DNA of 64,000 nucleotides from Planococcus beigongshangi (GCF_016820495.1 NZ_JADHDU010000009.1:10298-74297); one strand, 5' to 3'; positions 8,386-17,019 are shown, numbered from the stretch's first letter. Notes: generated by a model from the letters alone, not told the origin. Program-made: numbers and translations.

Positions 8386-10089
8386 TTACAACTGCTGCTT
8401 GCGCGTAAACAAACCGGCTACATATTGCAGCACGAGTACAATGACGATCATGACGATTGACATCGCTGCTGCTGTGTAGAATTCACCGCGCAGGATATTC
8501 TGGAAAATCGCGAGACTCATCGGTGCCCATTCAGGCGGCGCCAACAGGATCGAAACGCTGGCTTCCTTGATGACGGTGATGAATACAAGAACCGAACCGG
8601 CAGCGATACCCGGCAATAATAGGGGTCCGATGATGGTGATTGCAGCAGTAAGCGGTGTGGCGCCCAAGTTAACCGCCGCTTCTTCAATATCCTGTTTGAT
8701 GGCGCGCATCGAGCCCATCGTCGACCGGACCATATACGGCAGCCGTCGGATGGTGTAGGCGATGATCAATAGGACTGCAGTTCCCGTTAATTGAAGCGGA
8801 GCCGCGTTGAATGTCTGGATCAATGCGATACCGAACGCGATGCCCGGCACGACCAATGGAATCGACGTCATGAAATCCAGTGAAGAAGAATTCTGACGGA
8901 CGACGAAATACGAAACGAACGTCGCAATGATGACACTCAGTACAAGCGCACCGGTTGCCAGCACAAGACTATTCGTGATGTTCCCGAGCGATCCGTTGAA
9001 AATCGTCTTGTAATGATCCAGCGTATAGCCGTTCGGCAAGAGCGATCTGCCCCATGTTGTAGCAACAGATTGAAGCGCTACTGACAGCATCGCGAATAAT
9101 GGAACCAGTACGATGATGAACGAGTAGATGGAAAGAACTGTGTTCAAGCCTTTGTGCTCGACCAATTTCTGCTGTTTCGGTTTACCGGAAACAGAACCGT
9201 AATTCTTTCCTTTCGTGAACAGGTGCTGCAGCCAGAAAAAGAATCCGGCCACGATCACCATGACCACAGTCAGGATGGCAGCGCCGCCCCAGTTGAAGAA
9301 TCCGGCGATTTCACGATAAGCTTCGACAACCAGCAGGTTAAGGTTTTGCGGTGCCAGGATGATCGGCGTACCGAAATCCGAGAAGCTGACAGTGAAAATC
9401 AGGAGGGCACTTGAAATGACCCCCGGAATCGCAAGCGGGAAGGTAACGAAAATGAAGGTGAACCAGCTTTTCGCTCCCAGGTTCTGCGAAGCTTCCTCCA
9501 GGCTGACGTCACTGATTTTAAAGGCAGCCACCAGTGGCCACAGCGCATACGGGAAGAAGAAGAACACTTGAACCATGACGATTCCGACCATGGAATAAGG
9601 ATCGATCAGCATACCTTCGCCGCCGAGGAAATTATAGATTTGTGTAACCCATCCTGCACGTCCGAACATGATGATGAACGCATAGGCAGAGATGAATGTC
9701 GGTACGATCAGCGGTACTGTACAAAGCGCCGAAATCGTTTTCTTGAATGGCATTTTCGTACGGGCAATACCGTAAGCCAGTGGAATACAGATCAAAATAA
9801 CAAGGATCGTCACCGTGAATGCCAGGAAAAGACTGTTTTTCAGGGCATCGGCATAGCCGGAATTACTGAAGATCTGCTTGTAATTATCAAGTGATGCATT
9901 CTGGAACTTTTCGACGGTCGAACTGAAAATAGCCGGATCGACGAGCGAGCCGAGCAAGTTGATCGGTTCACCTGTAAAGCTGACCAGAAAAACGGAGATT
10001 AGCGGCAAAATCATAAAAAGGGCAAAAAAAGCAATAATCAGCCATTTAATCAGCGTTAATCCGCTGAATGCGTTTTTCATCTTCTTCAT
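8386..10089 (-). CDS. ABC transporter permease, fused two-domain (FbpB type)
   Basis: A 567-residue polytopic membrane protein made of two tandem binding-protein-dependent permease domains of six segments each. Both carry the EAA loop that contacts the ATPase: EEASQNLGAKSW in the first half and EEAAVNLGATPL in the second. This fused layout is typical of Fbp/Afu iron, thiamine and 2-aminoethylphosphonate systems. The gene overlaps the upstream ATPase gene by 4 bp (ATGA), implying translational coupling. With the binding protein and GlpQ upstream and a GlpP-type leader, the likely cargo is a glycerophosphate compound, which is inference; iron or phosphonate are the alternatives. Confidence 0.9.
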   Translation of the reverse strand: MKKMKNAFSGLTLIKWLIIAFFALFMILPLISVFLVSFTGEPINLLGSLVDPAIFSSTVEKFQNASLDNYKQIFSNSGYADALKNSLFLAFTVTILVILICIPLAYGIARTKMPFKKTISALCTVPLIVPTFISAYAFIIMFGRAGWVTQIYNFLGGEGMLIDPYSMVGIVMVQVFFFFPYALWPLVAAFKISDVSLEEASQNLGAKSWFTFIFVTFPLAIPGVISSALLIFTVSFSDFGTPIILAPQNLNLLVVEAYREIAGFFNWGGAAILTVVMVIVAGFFFWLQHLFTKGKNYGSVSGKPKQQKLVEHKGLNTVLSIYSFIIVLVPLFAMLSVALQSVATTWGRSLLPNGYTLDHYKTIFNGSLGNITNSLVLATGALVLSVIIATFVSYFVVRQNSSSLDFMTSIPLVVPGIAFGIALIQTFNAAPLQLTGTAVLLIIAYTIRRLPYMVRSTMGSMRAIKQDIEEAAVNLGATPLTAAITIIGPLLLPGIAAGSVLVFITVIKEASVSILLAPPEWAPMSLAIFQNILRGEFYTAAAMSIVMIVIVLVLQYVAGLFTRKQQL

Positions 10090-11216
10090 ATCAACAGCAC
10101 CCTTTCATGGGCGACGGTCAATTTCACTTCTTTGCCGGCTTCATAGATGCTTTCGCCTGAAGAGTATGTCGTATCAATCACCAATTGATATACACCGACC
10201 TGGACGTCGTATCGAACGATCGAGCCCAAATATGTAGACATTAAAACGGTTCCTTGAATGACATTCGTATCAGCAGTGTCAATGATGCTGTCTGAAGCGA
10301 CCACTTGGACATGCTCCGGACGAATGATGACGTCCACTTCTTTTTTCGTTGATTTCTTAGTGGATTTAAGGCTGAATCCTTCACCTTCAACGTGGTACAG
10401 CCCATTTTCTTCGCCCACAACTGTCCCTTTCAGGATATTGGATGTGCCGACAAAATTGGCGATAAATGGAGTGGCGGGATTACTGTAGAGATCAGTAGGG
10501 GTTCCAATCTGAATGATATTTCCGGCATCCATGACTGCTACCCGGTCTGCCATACTCATCGCTTCTTCCTGATCGTGCGTTACGAAAATCGTAGTGATGC
10601 CAAGTTCCTGCTGGATTCTCCGGATGGTATTGCGCATGGAATGGCGAAGCTTTTGATCCAGGTTCGACAACGGCTCATCCATCAATAGCACAGCCGGTTC
10701 CATCACCAGGGCACGCGCCAGGGCAACACGCTGCTGCTGTCCGCCGGATAATTCACTCGTCAATCGGTGTGCATGCTGATCAAGTTCAACATACTTCAAA
10801 ATTTCCATCACTTTTGTTTCGATATCTTTCGGTGTCTTACCAAGTCGTTTGTTCAAAAGGCGCGCATAAATCGAAGCCTGTTTGAAAGGGTTGCTTTTAT
10901 TCAATTGCTTGATGTTCAGGCTGTAAGCCACGTTTTCAAATACGTTCATATGAGGAAACAATGCATAACTTTGGAACACCATTCCCGTATTCCGTTTATT
11001 GGCGGGAACATCTTCCACTTCCTGGTCTCCGATGAAAATCTTGCCCGAAGTCGGCTTTTCAAAACCTGCGATACAGCGCATCATGGTCGTTTTTCCACAA
11101 CCAGATGGACCCAGAAGGGCGAAAAATTCGCCCTCCTTGATATCCAGGTCAATATTTTTCAAAGCAGTAAAATCTCCAAAACTCTTGATCAGATTATTTA
11201 CTTTTACTGAACCCAT
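10086..11216 (-). CDS. ABC transporter ATP-binding protein (PotA/FbpC type)
   Basis: A 376-residue ATPase of the importer class. It has Walker A GPSGCGKT, signature LSGGQQQRVALARAL, Walker B LLMDEPLSNLD, and the switch His in FVTHDQEEA, followed by a C-terminal TOBE-like regulatory domain of about 130 residues. The start is the ATG at 11216 with AAAGGATGG upstream; the open frame continues upstream for 48 codons through a structured intercistronic region and is not likely translated. It powers the fused permease encoded next, with which it overlaps by 4 bp. An insertion of about 20 residues between Walker A and the signature (the KQLNKSNPFK region) is longer than in many homologues. Confidence 0.92.
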   Translation of the reverse strand: MGSVKVNNLIKSFGDFTALKNIDLDIKEGEFFALLGPSGCGKTTMMRCIAGFEKPTSGKIFIGDQEVEDVPANKRNTGMVFQSYALFPHMNVFENVAYSLNIKQLNKSNPFKQASIYARLLNKRLGKTPKDIETKVMEILKYVELDQHAHRLTSELSGGQQQRVALARALVMEPAVLLMDEPLSNLDQKLRHSMRNTIRRIQQELGITTIFVTHDQEEAMSMADRVAVMDAGNIIQIGTPTDLYSNPATPFIANFVGTSNILKGTVVGEENGLYHVEGEGFSLKSTKKSTKKEVDVIIRPEHVQVVASDSIIDTADTNVIQGTVLMSTYLGSIVRYDVQVGVYQLVIDTTYSSGESIYEAGKEVKLTVAHERVLLI

Positions 11217-11339
11217 ATCTATCCATCCTTTTTCTATATAACTTGAATTACTGATTCTTACCAATCGATCTTGTGCAAAATTGCTCCGCTCTCCTGACGA
11301 TGTGAGCTGCGCTGTCTGGGGCTGAACGCCCGAGTGGAT

Positions 11340-11371
11340 CCGAGACTTCTTTCTTTTCAAAGGAGTCTCGG
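11340..11371 (-). other. Intercistronic hairpin between binding-protein and ATPase genes
   Basis: An 8-bp stem, CCGAGACT with AGTCTCGG, sits inside the 210-bp gap between two genes of the same operon. No T run follows. Such hairpins often stabilise the upstream binding-protein mRNA so that it is made in excess; that role is inferred here. Confidence 0.5.
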
Positions 11372-11426
11372 CTGCTCTAAAATCAACTCCAGCGAAGGAG
11401 CGTGCCTATCTGCATTGATAATTTAC

Positions 11427-12455
11427 TTATTGGAATCTCTCTTTCCATTCATTGCGCACGCGGTCATAGTTTTCGTTTACCCAGTCGATGTCCAGGTCCA
11501 CAGCGTTCGCTTTTACTTCATCCAATGAAAGATCTGATTTCGACTCAACATCCGGGTTGATCGGAATGTGGTAGGAATCAGCCATGATCTGCTGTGCTTC
11601 TTCACCTAACAGGTAATCGATGAACGCTTTCCCGCCTTCAGGGTTCGGGCCGCCTTCAATAAGGGATGCCGGGTTTACAAGAACCGGTGTTTTGTCCGGT
11701 AAGATGAAATCTACACTTTCGCCGGCTGCTTTCTGTTCGAATGCCATGAAATCAAAACCGATTCCGATATGGGCTTCACCCATCGAAACGCCTTTTGTCG
11801 GTGCTGAACCTGAGTCAGGCATTGAGTTTGCCTGAGCTACCAATTTCTCGAAATAAGCCCAGCCTTCTTCTTCACCGCGCTGCATCAACTGATCCATAAC
11901 CATCAGAGTTGCCGTACCTGAAGCTGCCGGGTTAGGAAATTGGATTTTGCCTTCCCATTTCGGGTCCAATAGATCATCCCAAGTTTTCGGAGCTTCTTCT
12001 TCTGTCACCATTTCTGTGTTATATGAGAACCCAAGTACGAAAACTTCAACGCCGACATATTTACCGTCACCGTGTTTCATCTTGATGCCATCTTCCACTT
12101 CTTCCCAATCTTCAGCTGCTTCCGGAATATAAGAAGCCAGGATTCCGCGGTCAACTGCCGCTTCGAAAGGAAGGATCCCTCCGCCGCCGTACCACACATC
12201 CGCTTTCGGATTGTCTTTTTCAGCAAGCATCTGGTTGACCAATACGTTCGTTCCTGCGTATTGTACGTCAACGTTGCCGCCGTTCAATTCCATGTATTTG
12301 CTGGCAAGTTCTTTCGTGAACTCAGGCGTTTCCGGTGAATACACCGTGATGCGTTCGCCATCCTCGCTCGCGCCGCCTGAATCTCCTCCAGCACATCCTG
12401 CCAAAATCCCTGCAGCGAGCATCATACTTGCTGCCAATCCGGTCATCTTCTTCAT
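11427..12455 (-). CDS. ABC transporter substrate-binding lipoprotein
   Basis: A 342-residue extracellular binding protein of the Fbp/AfuA-like family. The signal peptide ends in the lipobox ILAGC (Cys 21), so it is membrane-anchored. Family segments include ADVWYGGGG, PKTWDDLLDPKWEGKI and NPAASGTA. I did not see the paired Tyr that iron-binding members use near the C-terminus, which argues against Fe(III) and for an oxyanion or phospho-compound. The ATG at 12455 has AAAGGGGG upstream. The gene opens the transporter operon behind an attenuator-like leader. Likely cargo is glycerol 3-phosphate or a glycerophosphodiester; phosphonate and phosphoglycerate remain possible. Confidence 0.88.
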   Translation of the reverse strand: MKKMTGLAASMMLAAGILAGCAGGDSGGASEDGERITVYSPETPEFTKELASKYMELNGGNVDVQYAGTNVLVNQMLAEKDNPKADVWYGGGGILPFEAAVDRGILASYIPEAAEDWEEVEDGIKMKHGDGKYVGVEVFVLGFSYNTEMVTEEEAPKTWDDLLDPKWEGKIQFPNPAASGTATLMVMDQLMQRGEEEGWAYFEKLVAQANSMPDSGSAPTKGVSMGEAHIGIGFDFMAFEQKAAGESVDFILPDKTPVLVNPASLIEGGPNPEGGKAFIDYLLGEEAQQIMADSYHIPINPDVESKSDLSLDEVKANAVDLDIDWVNENYDRVRNEWKERFQ

Positions 12456-12490
12456 AACTGTTAATCCCCCTTTGAATAATTAGTTGGTGG

Positions 12491-12571
12491 CAAAAAAACA
12501 GAGATGAATGCCGAAGCAAACCCCTCACGTAAGTAGGGATCTGCATTCAGGCTTTCATCTCATGGTCTCTG
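12491..12571 (-). promoter_or_regulatory. Transporter leader: second candidate GlpP box plus terminator
   Basis: On the minus strand the box CAGAGACCATGAGA (12571-12558) precedes a terminator whose 3' arm, GCATTCATCTCTG, runs into seven T (12504-12491). GAATGC (12548-12543) pairs with GCATTC. The box itself can also pair with the TCTCTG of the 3' arm, so a protein bound to the box would interfere with the terminator. The glpD leader carries the same box with two substitutions. Confidence 0.8.
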
Positions 12572-12592
12572 CCTAATATTCAACTAATTTCC

Positions 12593-12630
12593 AGTATACA
12601 ATATAGTCTGATTATTGCAACCGCTTTCTT
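12593..12630 (-). promoter_or_regulatory. Transporter promoter with overlapping cre-like site
   Basis: On the minus strand the -35 TTGCAA (12620-12615) and -10 TATACT (12598-12593) are 16 bp apart and point to the leader. A CcpA-type cre-like sequence, AAGAAAGCGGTTGCA (12630-12616), covers the -35 and departs from the general consensus at one fixed position. CcpA repression of glycerol-related genes is known in Bacillus; the use of this site is inferred. Confidence 0.6.
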
Positions 12631-12658
12631 AAAATTAGTTGAAAATAAATAATTGGCT

Positions 12659-13543
12659 TTATCTGTTTTTCATTACATCATTCAAAATGTCGGGAAAATT
12701 CGTGAACATCCCTGTTACGCCCCAGTCCAGCAACCTTTCCATATCTTCACGGTTGTTCACTGTATATGGATGCATCAACAGGCCATGCCCGCGCACTTTT
12801 TCTACATACGCCTGATCGATTCGCGTATAGCTTGCGCCGATGCCGATCGCGTATTCTTTGATGGCTTCAACTTCCGCATCCGTGATTACGGCCGGAGAAG
12901 AATAGGAAATCAGCTGAACCAGCGGGATACGCGGATCCAATGCATGCATTTTCAATAAGCTATCCGGACTGAACGACTGGATCAGCACTTTGCTTGAAGG
13001 CGCGTTGGGTCCGGTCATTTTGTATTTCTCGAGAACTCTTACCAATTCCTCTTCCATTCCCGGATAGACATTCGGCGCTTTTGTCTCGATATAATACCGG
13101 GCCCCTCTGCCGAATTCTTCAAAAACTTCTTCCAGCGTCGGCACTGTCAATCCGGCATATTCCGCTTTCGCTCTGTCGGGATAGGCTTCGTTGAACCATG
13201 TCCCAGCATCCAGCTGTTTAATCTCAGCCAGCGTCATATCTTTCACGAATCCTGTGCCATCTGTCGTTCTGTCGACTTTCTCATCGTGCATGGCGATCAG
13301 AACACCGTCTTTCGTCATTTGCAGATCAATCTCTATATAATCGCCTTTCATCGCTTCTCCCAGTTCATAAGCCGGCACCGTATGTTCCGGAGCATGTCCG
13401 GATGCCCCGCGATGCGCCACGTTTAAAATCTTATTCGGATTCAAAGAAGGTCCCTCCACTTTTGCAGATGCCAATGTCGGATTGAATGAAAACACCATGC
13501 TTAACACCAATAAAACTGCCGAAATGTACGAAATCTTTTTCAA
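12659..13543 (-). CDS. glpQ: Secreted glycerophosphodiester phosphodiesterase
   Basis: A 294-residue GDPD-family enzyme that cleaves glycerophosphodiesters to glycerol 3-phosphate and an alcohol outside the cell. Catalytic and metal residues are visible in NVAHRGASG (His, Arg), the EIDLQ Glu/Asp pair and the AMHDE His. With a TTG start at 13543 (GAGGAG 9 nt upstream) the protein begins with a normal signal peptide ending in TLASA. An ATG at 13552 directly abuts the GAGGAG and is less likely. It lies upstream of the ABC importer on the same strand, separated by the promoter and attenuator. Together they form a degrade-outside, import-product pair. Confidence 0.92.
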   Translation of the reverse strand: MKKISYISAVLLVLSMVFSFNPTLASAKVEGPSLNPNKILNVAHRGASGHAPEHTVPAYELGEAMKGDYIEIDLQMTKDGVLIAMHDEKVDRTTDGTGFVKDMTLAEIKQLDAGTWFNEAYPDRAKAEYAGLTVPTLEEVFEEFGRGARYYIETKAPNVYPGMEEELVRVLEKYKMTGPNAPSSKVLIQSFSPDSLLKMHALDPRIPLVQLISYSSPAVITDAEVEAIKEYAIGIGASYTRIDQAYVEKVRGHGLLMHPYTVNNREDMERLLDWGVTGMFTNFPDILNDVMKNR

Positions 13544-13706
13544 AAATTCCATCTCCTCGTTTTTATTTGTGGACTGCTTTTCCATTACCTGTGTTGCTGA
13601 CTCACTTCCCCCTTTCAATTATCAGAATAAATAAACAATATCATTAGTCAATTGGATTTGTAAATTTTAAACATAATTATGTAAGAAAAATCCTTTTGAG
13701 TGAATG

Positions 13707-13740
13707 GGAAACGCCTGGACAGTTTTGTCCAGGCGTTTCC
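13707..13740. terminator. Strong palindromic terminator downstream of the DinB gene
   Basis: A perfect 15-bp inverted repeat, GGAAACGCCTGGACA with its complement across a 4-nt loop, lies just after the DinB stop on the minus strand. A T-rich stretch follows at a short distance. Confidence 0.8.
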
Positions 13741-13756
13741 AGTTGCTGCGAATATT

Positions 13757-14236
13757 TCATCTCCGGTTCCCCAGTCCTCTTCCCAGCAGATCGGCGGATA
13801 CAGGCTCCCGTCCGAGTTCCCTCGACCATACCGACAACTGGCCGATGTGATGGATTTCGTGTCCAATGACATGGCGCATCACTTCCCCCCAGCTGTCGGT
13901 GAATTCGGTGCCGTCTGAGCCGGTGGAAACGAGCAGCCGATGTTCCAGGCCATCATTCCAGTTCGCAACAAATGCCTCCACTTCAGGGCGGAACCGGGCA
14001 TCCAATTCGCGCACTTTTTCAAGGCTGCTGTATTCAGCGAAATCCTCCTTGAAATCTTCTTCCCCCCTCAACACGCGGAGCCAGCTCCATTCCGTGTCGA
14101 TGATATGGAACAATGTCTCCAGGATGCTGCCGACGCCGCCTGTCCGCTTTTTCAGCAACTCTTCCCCGCTAACCTCTTCACACCACCTATACCATTCTTC
14201 CCGGACTTGCCAATTATAATGAAACAGCATTTTCAT
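13757..14236 (-). CDS. DinB family protein
   Basis: A 159-residue four-helix-bundle protein of the DinB/YfiT-like superfamily, many of whose members bind a divalent metal through three histidines. The expected ligands are in LFHIID near residue 48 and in the conserved HEIHHIGQL motif near residue 128. The N-terminus FHYNWQVREEWY also fits. Some relatives are thiol-dependent transferases; the substrate here is unknown. The ATG at 14236 has a weak purine-rich site (ACTCATG context). The gene is monocistronic with a strong terminator. Confidence 0.88.
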   Translation of the reverse strand: MKMLFHYNWQVREEWYRWCEEVSGEELLKKRTGGVGSILETLFHIIDTEWSWLRVLRGEEDFKEDFAEYSSLEKVRELDARFRPEVEAFVANWNDGLEHRLLVSTGSDGTEFTDSWGEVMRHVIGHEIHHIGQLSVWSRELGREPVSADLLGRGLGNRR

Positions 14237-14371
14237 GAGTGCCCTCCAGTAAAATTTGATGTTAGTCTTTATTCTTTCCGGAAAGGGTGAAATCCTTTAT
14301 TTCATCAAAAGAGGAATCTCGGGCAGATACAGCGAAATAGGTTGAATCTGAATTTTTTCCAGGAGGTTGCC

Positions 14372-14644
14372 ATGCAGGAAGAAAAGAACAACGGCATTAC
14401 GGTACATATGGTTTTGGGAATGGGCGGCCTGCTGTTGGTCATGGCCGGCGTCTTCAAGCTGCTCCTCCTCGTGATGGATCCGATCAGCTATGCCCTGTCC
14501 GGTGTGGGCCTCGCTTTTGTGATCCAATATATTTATACGCTGGAGAAGAAGAATGGTGTCAGCAGTGCGTTCCAGTGGATTCGCTCAGCTGTGATGATCG
14601 GACTTTTCCTGCTTTTCCTCACTATGTATTTTGTAGCGAATTGA
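14372..14644 (+). CDS. Small membrane protein, 90 aa
   Basis: A 90-residue protein with three hydrophobic segments (about residues 10-34, 38-52 and 66-88) and a short polar loop, so it is predicted to be integral to the membrane. The start at 14372 is set by an AGGAGG 6 nt upstream; an earlier in-frame ATG lies before that site. No family is recognised. It is followed by a short GC-rich stem and then by a 21-bp repeat array, and converges on the PBP gene. Function unknown. Confidence 0.75.
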   Translation: MQEEKNNGITVHMVLGMGGLLLVMAGVFKLLLLVMDPISYALSGVGLAFVIQYIYTLEKKNGVSSAFQWIRSAVMIGLFLLFLTMYFVAN

Positions 14645-14704
14645 ATTAGGGATGGCAGCCGGGACAGGAACTTTGTCCCGGCTGTTTTTTGGTCCGTGCC
14701 GGTT

Positions 14705-14800
14705 ATGCCCAACTCGGGACCGGATATGCCCAAGTTCCGTAGTTTTATGCCCAACTATTGCCCGGATATGCCCAACTTCACCCGATTTATGCCCAACTCC
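14705..14800. repeat. Five-unit direct-repeat array, period 21 bp (ATGCCCAACT type)
   Basis: The core ATGCCCAACT (one copy ATGCCCAAGT) starts at 14705, 14726, 14747, 14768 and 14789, exactly 21 bp apart. Tails alternate between a CCGGAT-like and a TTTT-like end, so a 42-bp super-period is visible. The array sits between two converging genes. The reverse complement of the same core makes up the array at 24586. Confidence 0.9.
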
Positions 14801-14811
14801 AAAAAAACCGC

Positions 14812-14838
14812 AAAAAAAGAGGCAGCCGCAGCCGCCTC
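14812..14838 (-). terminator. Intrinsic terminator of the PBP gene
   Basis: On the minus strand GAGGCGGCTGC pairs with GCGGCTGCCTC and is followed by seven T, six bases after the PBP stop. Confidence 0.85.
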
Positions 14839-14844
14839 TCATCC

Positions 14845-16905
14845 TTATTTATGCTTCGCCAGCACACCTGCAACTTTCCCCGCGACATAATCGCTGCCAT
14901 TTGATTCGTCTTCAATTCCTTCGATCATCATCGCGATGATGACGCCCGGATCCTCCGAATCGTAGCCTACGAAATAGCCGTCTTCGCTGCCGCGCTCACC
15001 AGTGCGCATCTTGTATTCGGCGGTGCCCGTCTTGCCCGCGACCGCCACTTCACCGATATTGGCGGATTTCGCGTAACCGTCCGTCACTACGCTGCGCATC
15101 GCCGCACGGAGCAGCTCTGCATCCTCGTCGCTCACAAGACCTTCTTTCCAAATTGCCGGCTCGTCTTCATCCAGCAGCAATGGCTCATACATCGTGCCGC
15201 CGTTCACGAACGGCTGGTACATCGAAGCCAGATGGAGGATATTGATGAGCATCTGCCCCTGGCCATAAGCGGTGTCCGCTGTTTGGCCGTCAGAACCGAG
15301 TGAGCCCTCATTGCTGACTTGTGACGGCTGCAGATTCAGCAGGAACGGAATTTCATCCGTAAAACCGAAATCCCCAAAGCCGGCAACCAACTCTTCGCGT
15401 CCGATTTCAAGCCCCTTTTGCGCAAAATATATATTGTCGGAGTAGACGATCGCTTTATGCAAGTCGATCGGATTTTCGACATCGTCATGAAGCCGCGTGA
15501 TGTGGAAACCGCCCCAGGAGCCGTTCAGCTGCCACTGCTTGCCTTCGATCGTGACGCCTTCTTCCGGATCGATCGCACCGCCTGCCAATCCGATCGCCGC
15601 GGTCACCGGTTTTATTGCGGAGCCGGGCGGATAGGAAGCCGCAAAACGAATGAACAGCGGATTGCCCGCAGCATTCGTCAATTCGTTGTAGCGGGAGCCC
15701 GTGATGCCTTTCACGAATTCGTTCGGGTTATAGGAGGGCGAGCTGACGAGTGCCAGCGTTTCGCCAGTTTCCGGATCGACCGCTGCACTTGCGCCGGGTT
15801 CCCCGCCCATCGATTCATAGAGCGATTTCTGCAGTTCGGCGTCGATCGTCAATTTGATGACCTGGCTTTCACCCGCGTTATTTTCAAAAAGTGTCACCGG
15901 CTCAGCGCTTCCCGCTTTGTGGGCAATGACCCGCATGCCCGGTTTGCCGCGCAGCTGATTTTCCAGCGCGCGTTCCAGCCCCTGGCGGCCAATCATATCA
16001 TTCGGCCCATAGCCTTCGTCTTCCAATTCCCCCAATTGCTCCGCCGTGATCGGTCCGATATAGCCGACCAGATGCGCCAGCGCTTCACCATATGGATATT
16101 CACGGAAATCCGACGGCTCCTGTTTCGTGCCCGGCACTGAAAATACGCGGTCAAGCGTCAGCTGATCGCTTCTCGGCACTTGCTTGATCGGCACAAAATA
16201 ATGCGGCTGCACCCAGCTTTTATTCATGGCCGCGTTAATCTCTTCCACATCGATTCCGAGAGCCCGCGCCAATTTTTGTTTCTGCTCGGCCGTATTGAAA
16301 TTCTGCGGCACGACGCCCACCATCATCGCCTCGCTGTTCATGGCGACCGGTCTGTCATGGCGGTCGACGAGCTCCCCGCGCTTCGGTTCGGTCATCCGGA
16401 CTTCGACCTCATCCCCCAGTTCAAGTTTCGGCAAAATCAAACCGGGGTTCCACTCCACAAACCAGTCTTCCATTTCCGCATGCGTTTCATATACCAGCGT
16501 CAATGTCTGCTCAAACTCGATCGGCCCAGCCAACGTTTCCATCCCGACCTGGACATTAAAATCCGCCGGCATGTCTTTCGGATATTCCCCGCCATTTTCC
16601 GGCGGCGTATACGACACATTGACATCACTGACGCCGAGCTGCTCGAATATGTTTTCCTGCCAAGTCACAAAATTGAGCGAACCATAAATGTCTTTCGCCC
16701 CCTGACTCAGGAACGACCCGAACATCTTCGAAAACTCCTGACCGCTCCACAATTCAACATACTGCTGCGCACGCAGCTCAGCTTCCGAAGCCACTTCCGC
16801 TTTCGCTTCGTCCGGCACGCTCTCTTCTTCCGGATCTTCCTGACAGCCTGCAAGGAGAATGATCAAAACAATAAATGCAAGAACCCCGAGAAGCCTCTTG
16901 TCCAT
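14845..16905 (-). CDS. Class B penicillin-binding protein (MecA/PbpC-like transpeptidase)
   Basis: A 686-residue peptidoglycan D,D-transpeptidase acting outside the membrane. The N-terminus has a hydrophobic segment ending in ILLAGC, so it may be a lipoprotein. An NTF2-like MecA_N domain (about residues 45-150) precedes a PBP dimerisation domain (GELVDRHDRPVA onward) and the transpeptidase domain. Active-site motifs are SAIK (Ser near residue 425), SDN near 487 and KTGTAEY near 625. Length and architecture match B. subtilis PbpC (PBP3). MecA-type relatives have low beta-lactam affinity, but affinity cannot be judged here. It has its own terminator and lies alone. Confidence 0.93.
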   Translation of the reverse strand: MDKRLLGVLAFIVLIILLAGCQEDPEEESVPDEAKAEVASEAELRAQQYVELWSGQEFSKMFGSFLSQGAKDIYGSLNFVTWQENIFEQLGVSDVNVSYTPPENGGEYPKDMPADFNVQVGMETLAGPIEFEQTLTLVYETHAEMEDWFVEWNPGLILPKLELGDEVEVRMTEPKRGELVDRHDRPVAMNSEAMMVGVVPQNFNTAEQKQKLARALGIDVEEINAAMNKSWVQPHYFVPIKQVPRSDQLTLDRVFSVPGTKQEPSDFREYPYGEALAHLVGYIGPITAEQLGELEDEGYGPNDMIGRQGLERALENQLRGKPGMRVIAHKAGSAEPVTLFENNAGESQVIKLTIDAELQKSLYESMGGEPGASAAVDPETGETLALVSSPSYNPNEFVKGITGSRYNELTNAAGNPLFIRFAASYPPGSAIKPVTAAIGLAGGAIDPEEGVTIEGKQWQLNGSWGGFHITRLHDDVENPIDLHKAIVYSDNIYFAQKGLEIGREELVAGFGDFGFTDEIPFLLNLQPSQVSNEGSLGSDGQTADTAYGQGQMLINILHLASMYQPFVNGGTMYEPLLLDEDEPAIWKEGLVSDEDAELLRAAMRSVVTDGYAKSANIGEVAVAGKTGTAEYKMRTGERGSEDGYFVGYDSEDPGVIIAMMIEGIEDESNGSDYVAGKVAGVLAKHK

Positions 16906-17019
16906 CCGTTTCCCTCCATTCTATTCAGCTGGGGCGTCCAATAATTCCATATACAGTTAAATTCTCTGCAAATTCTGATAATCCTCTATTTTGGCATGTG
17001 AAAGTGGGTGATTGGGGTT

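Noticed and set aside
14696-14890. Open frame encoding heptapeptide repeats (MPNSGPD-like)
   Set aside because: It is created by the 21-bp repeat array (21 bp is seven codons). It has no ribosome binding site, and the same core in the reverse array and in non-coding frames shows the signal is in the DNA, not a protein.
15418-16140. 240-codon frame opposite the PBP gene
   Set aside because: Antisense shadow of the PBP coding sequence, a product of its codon bias.
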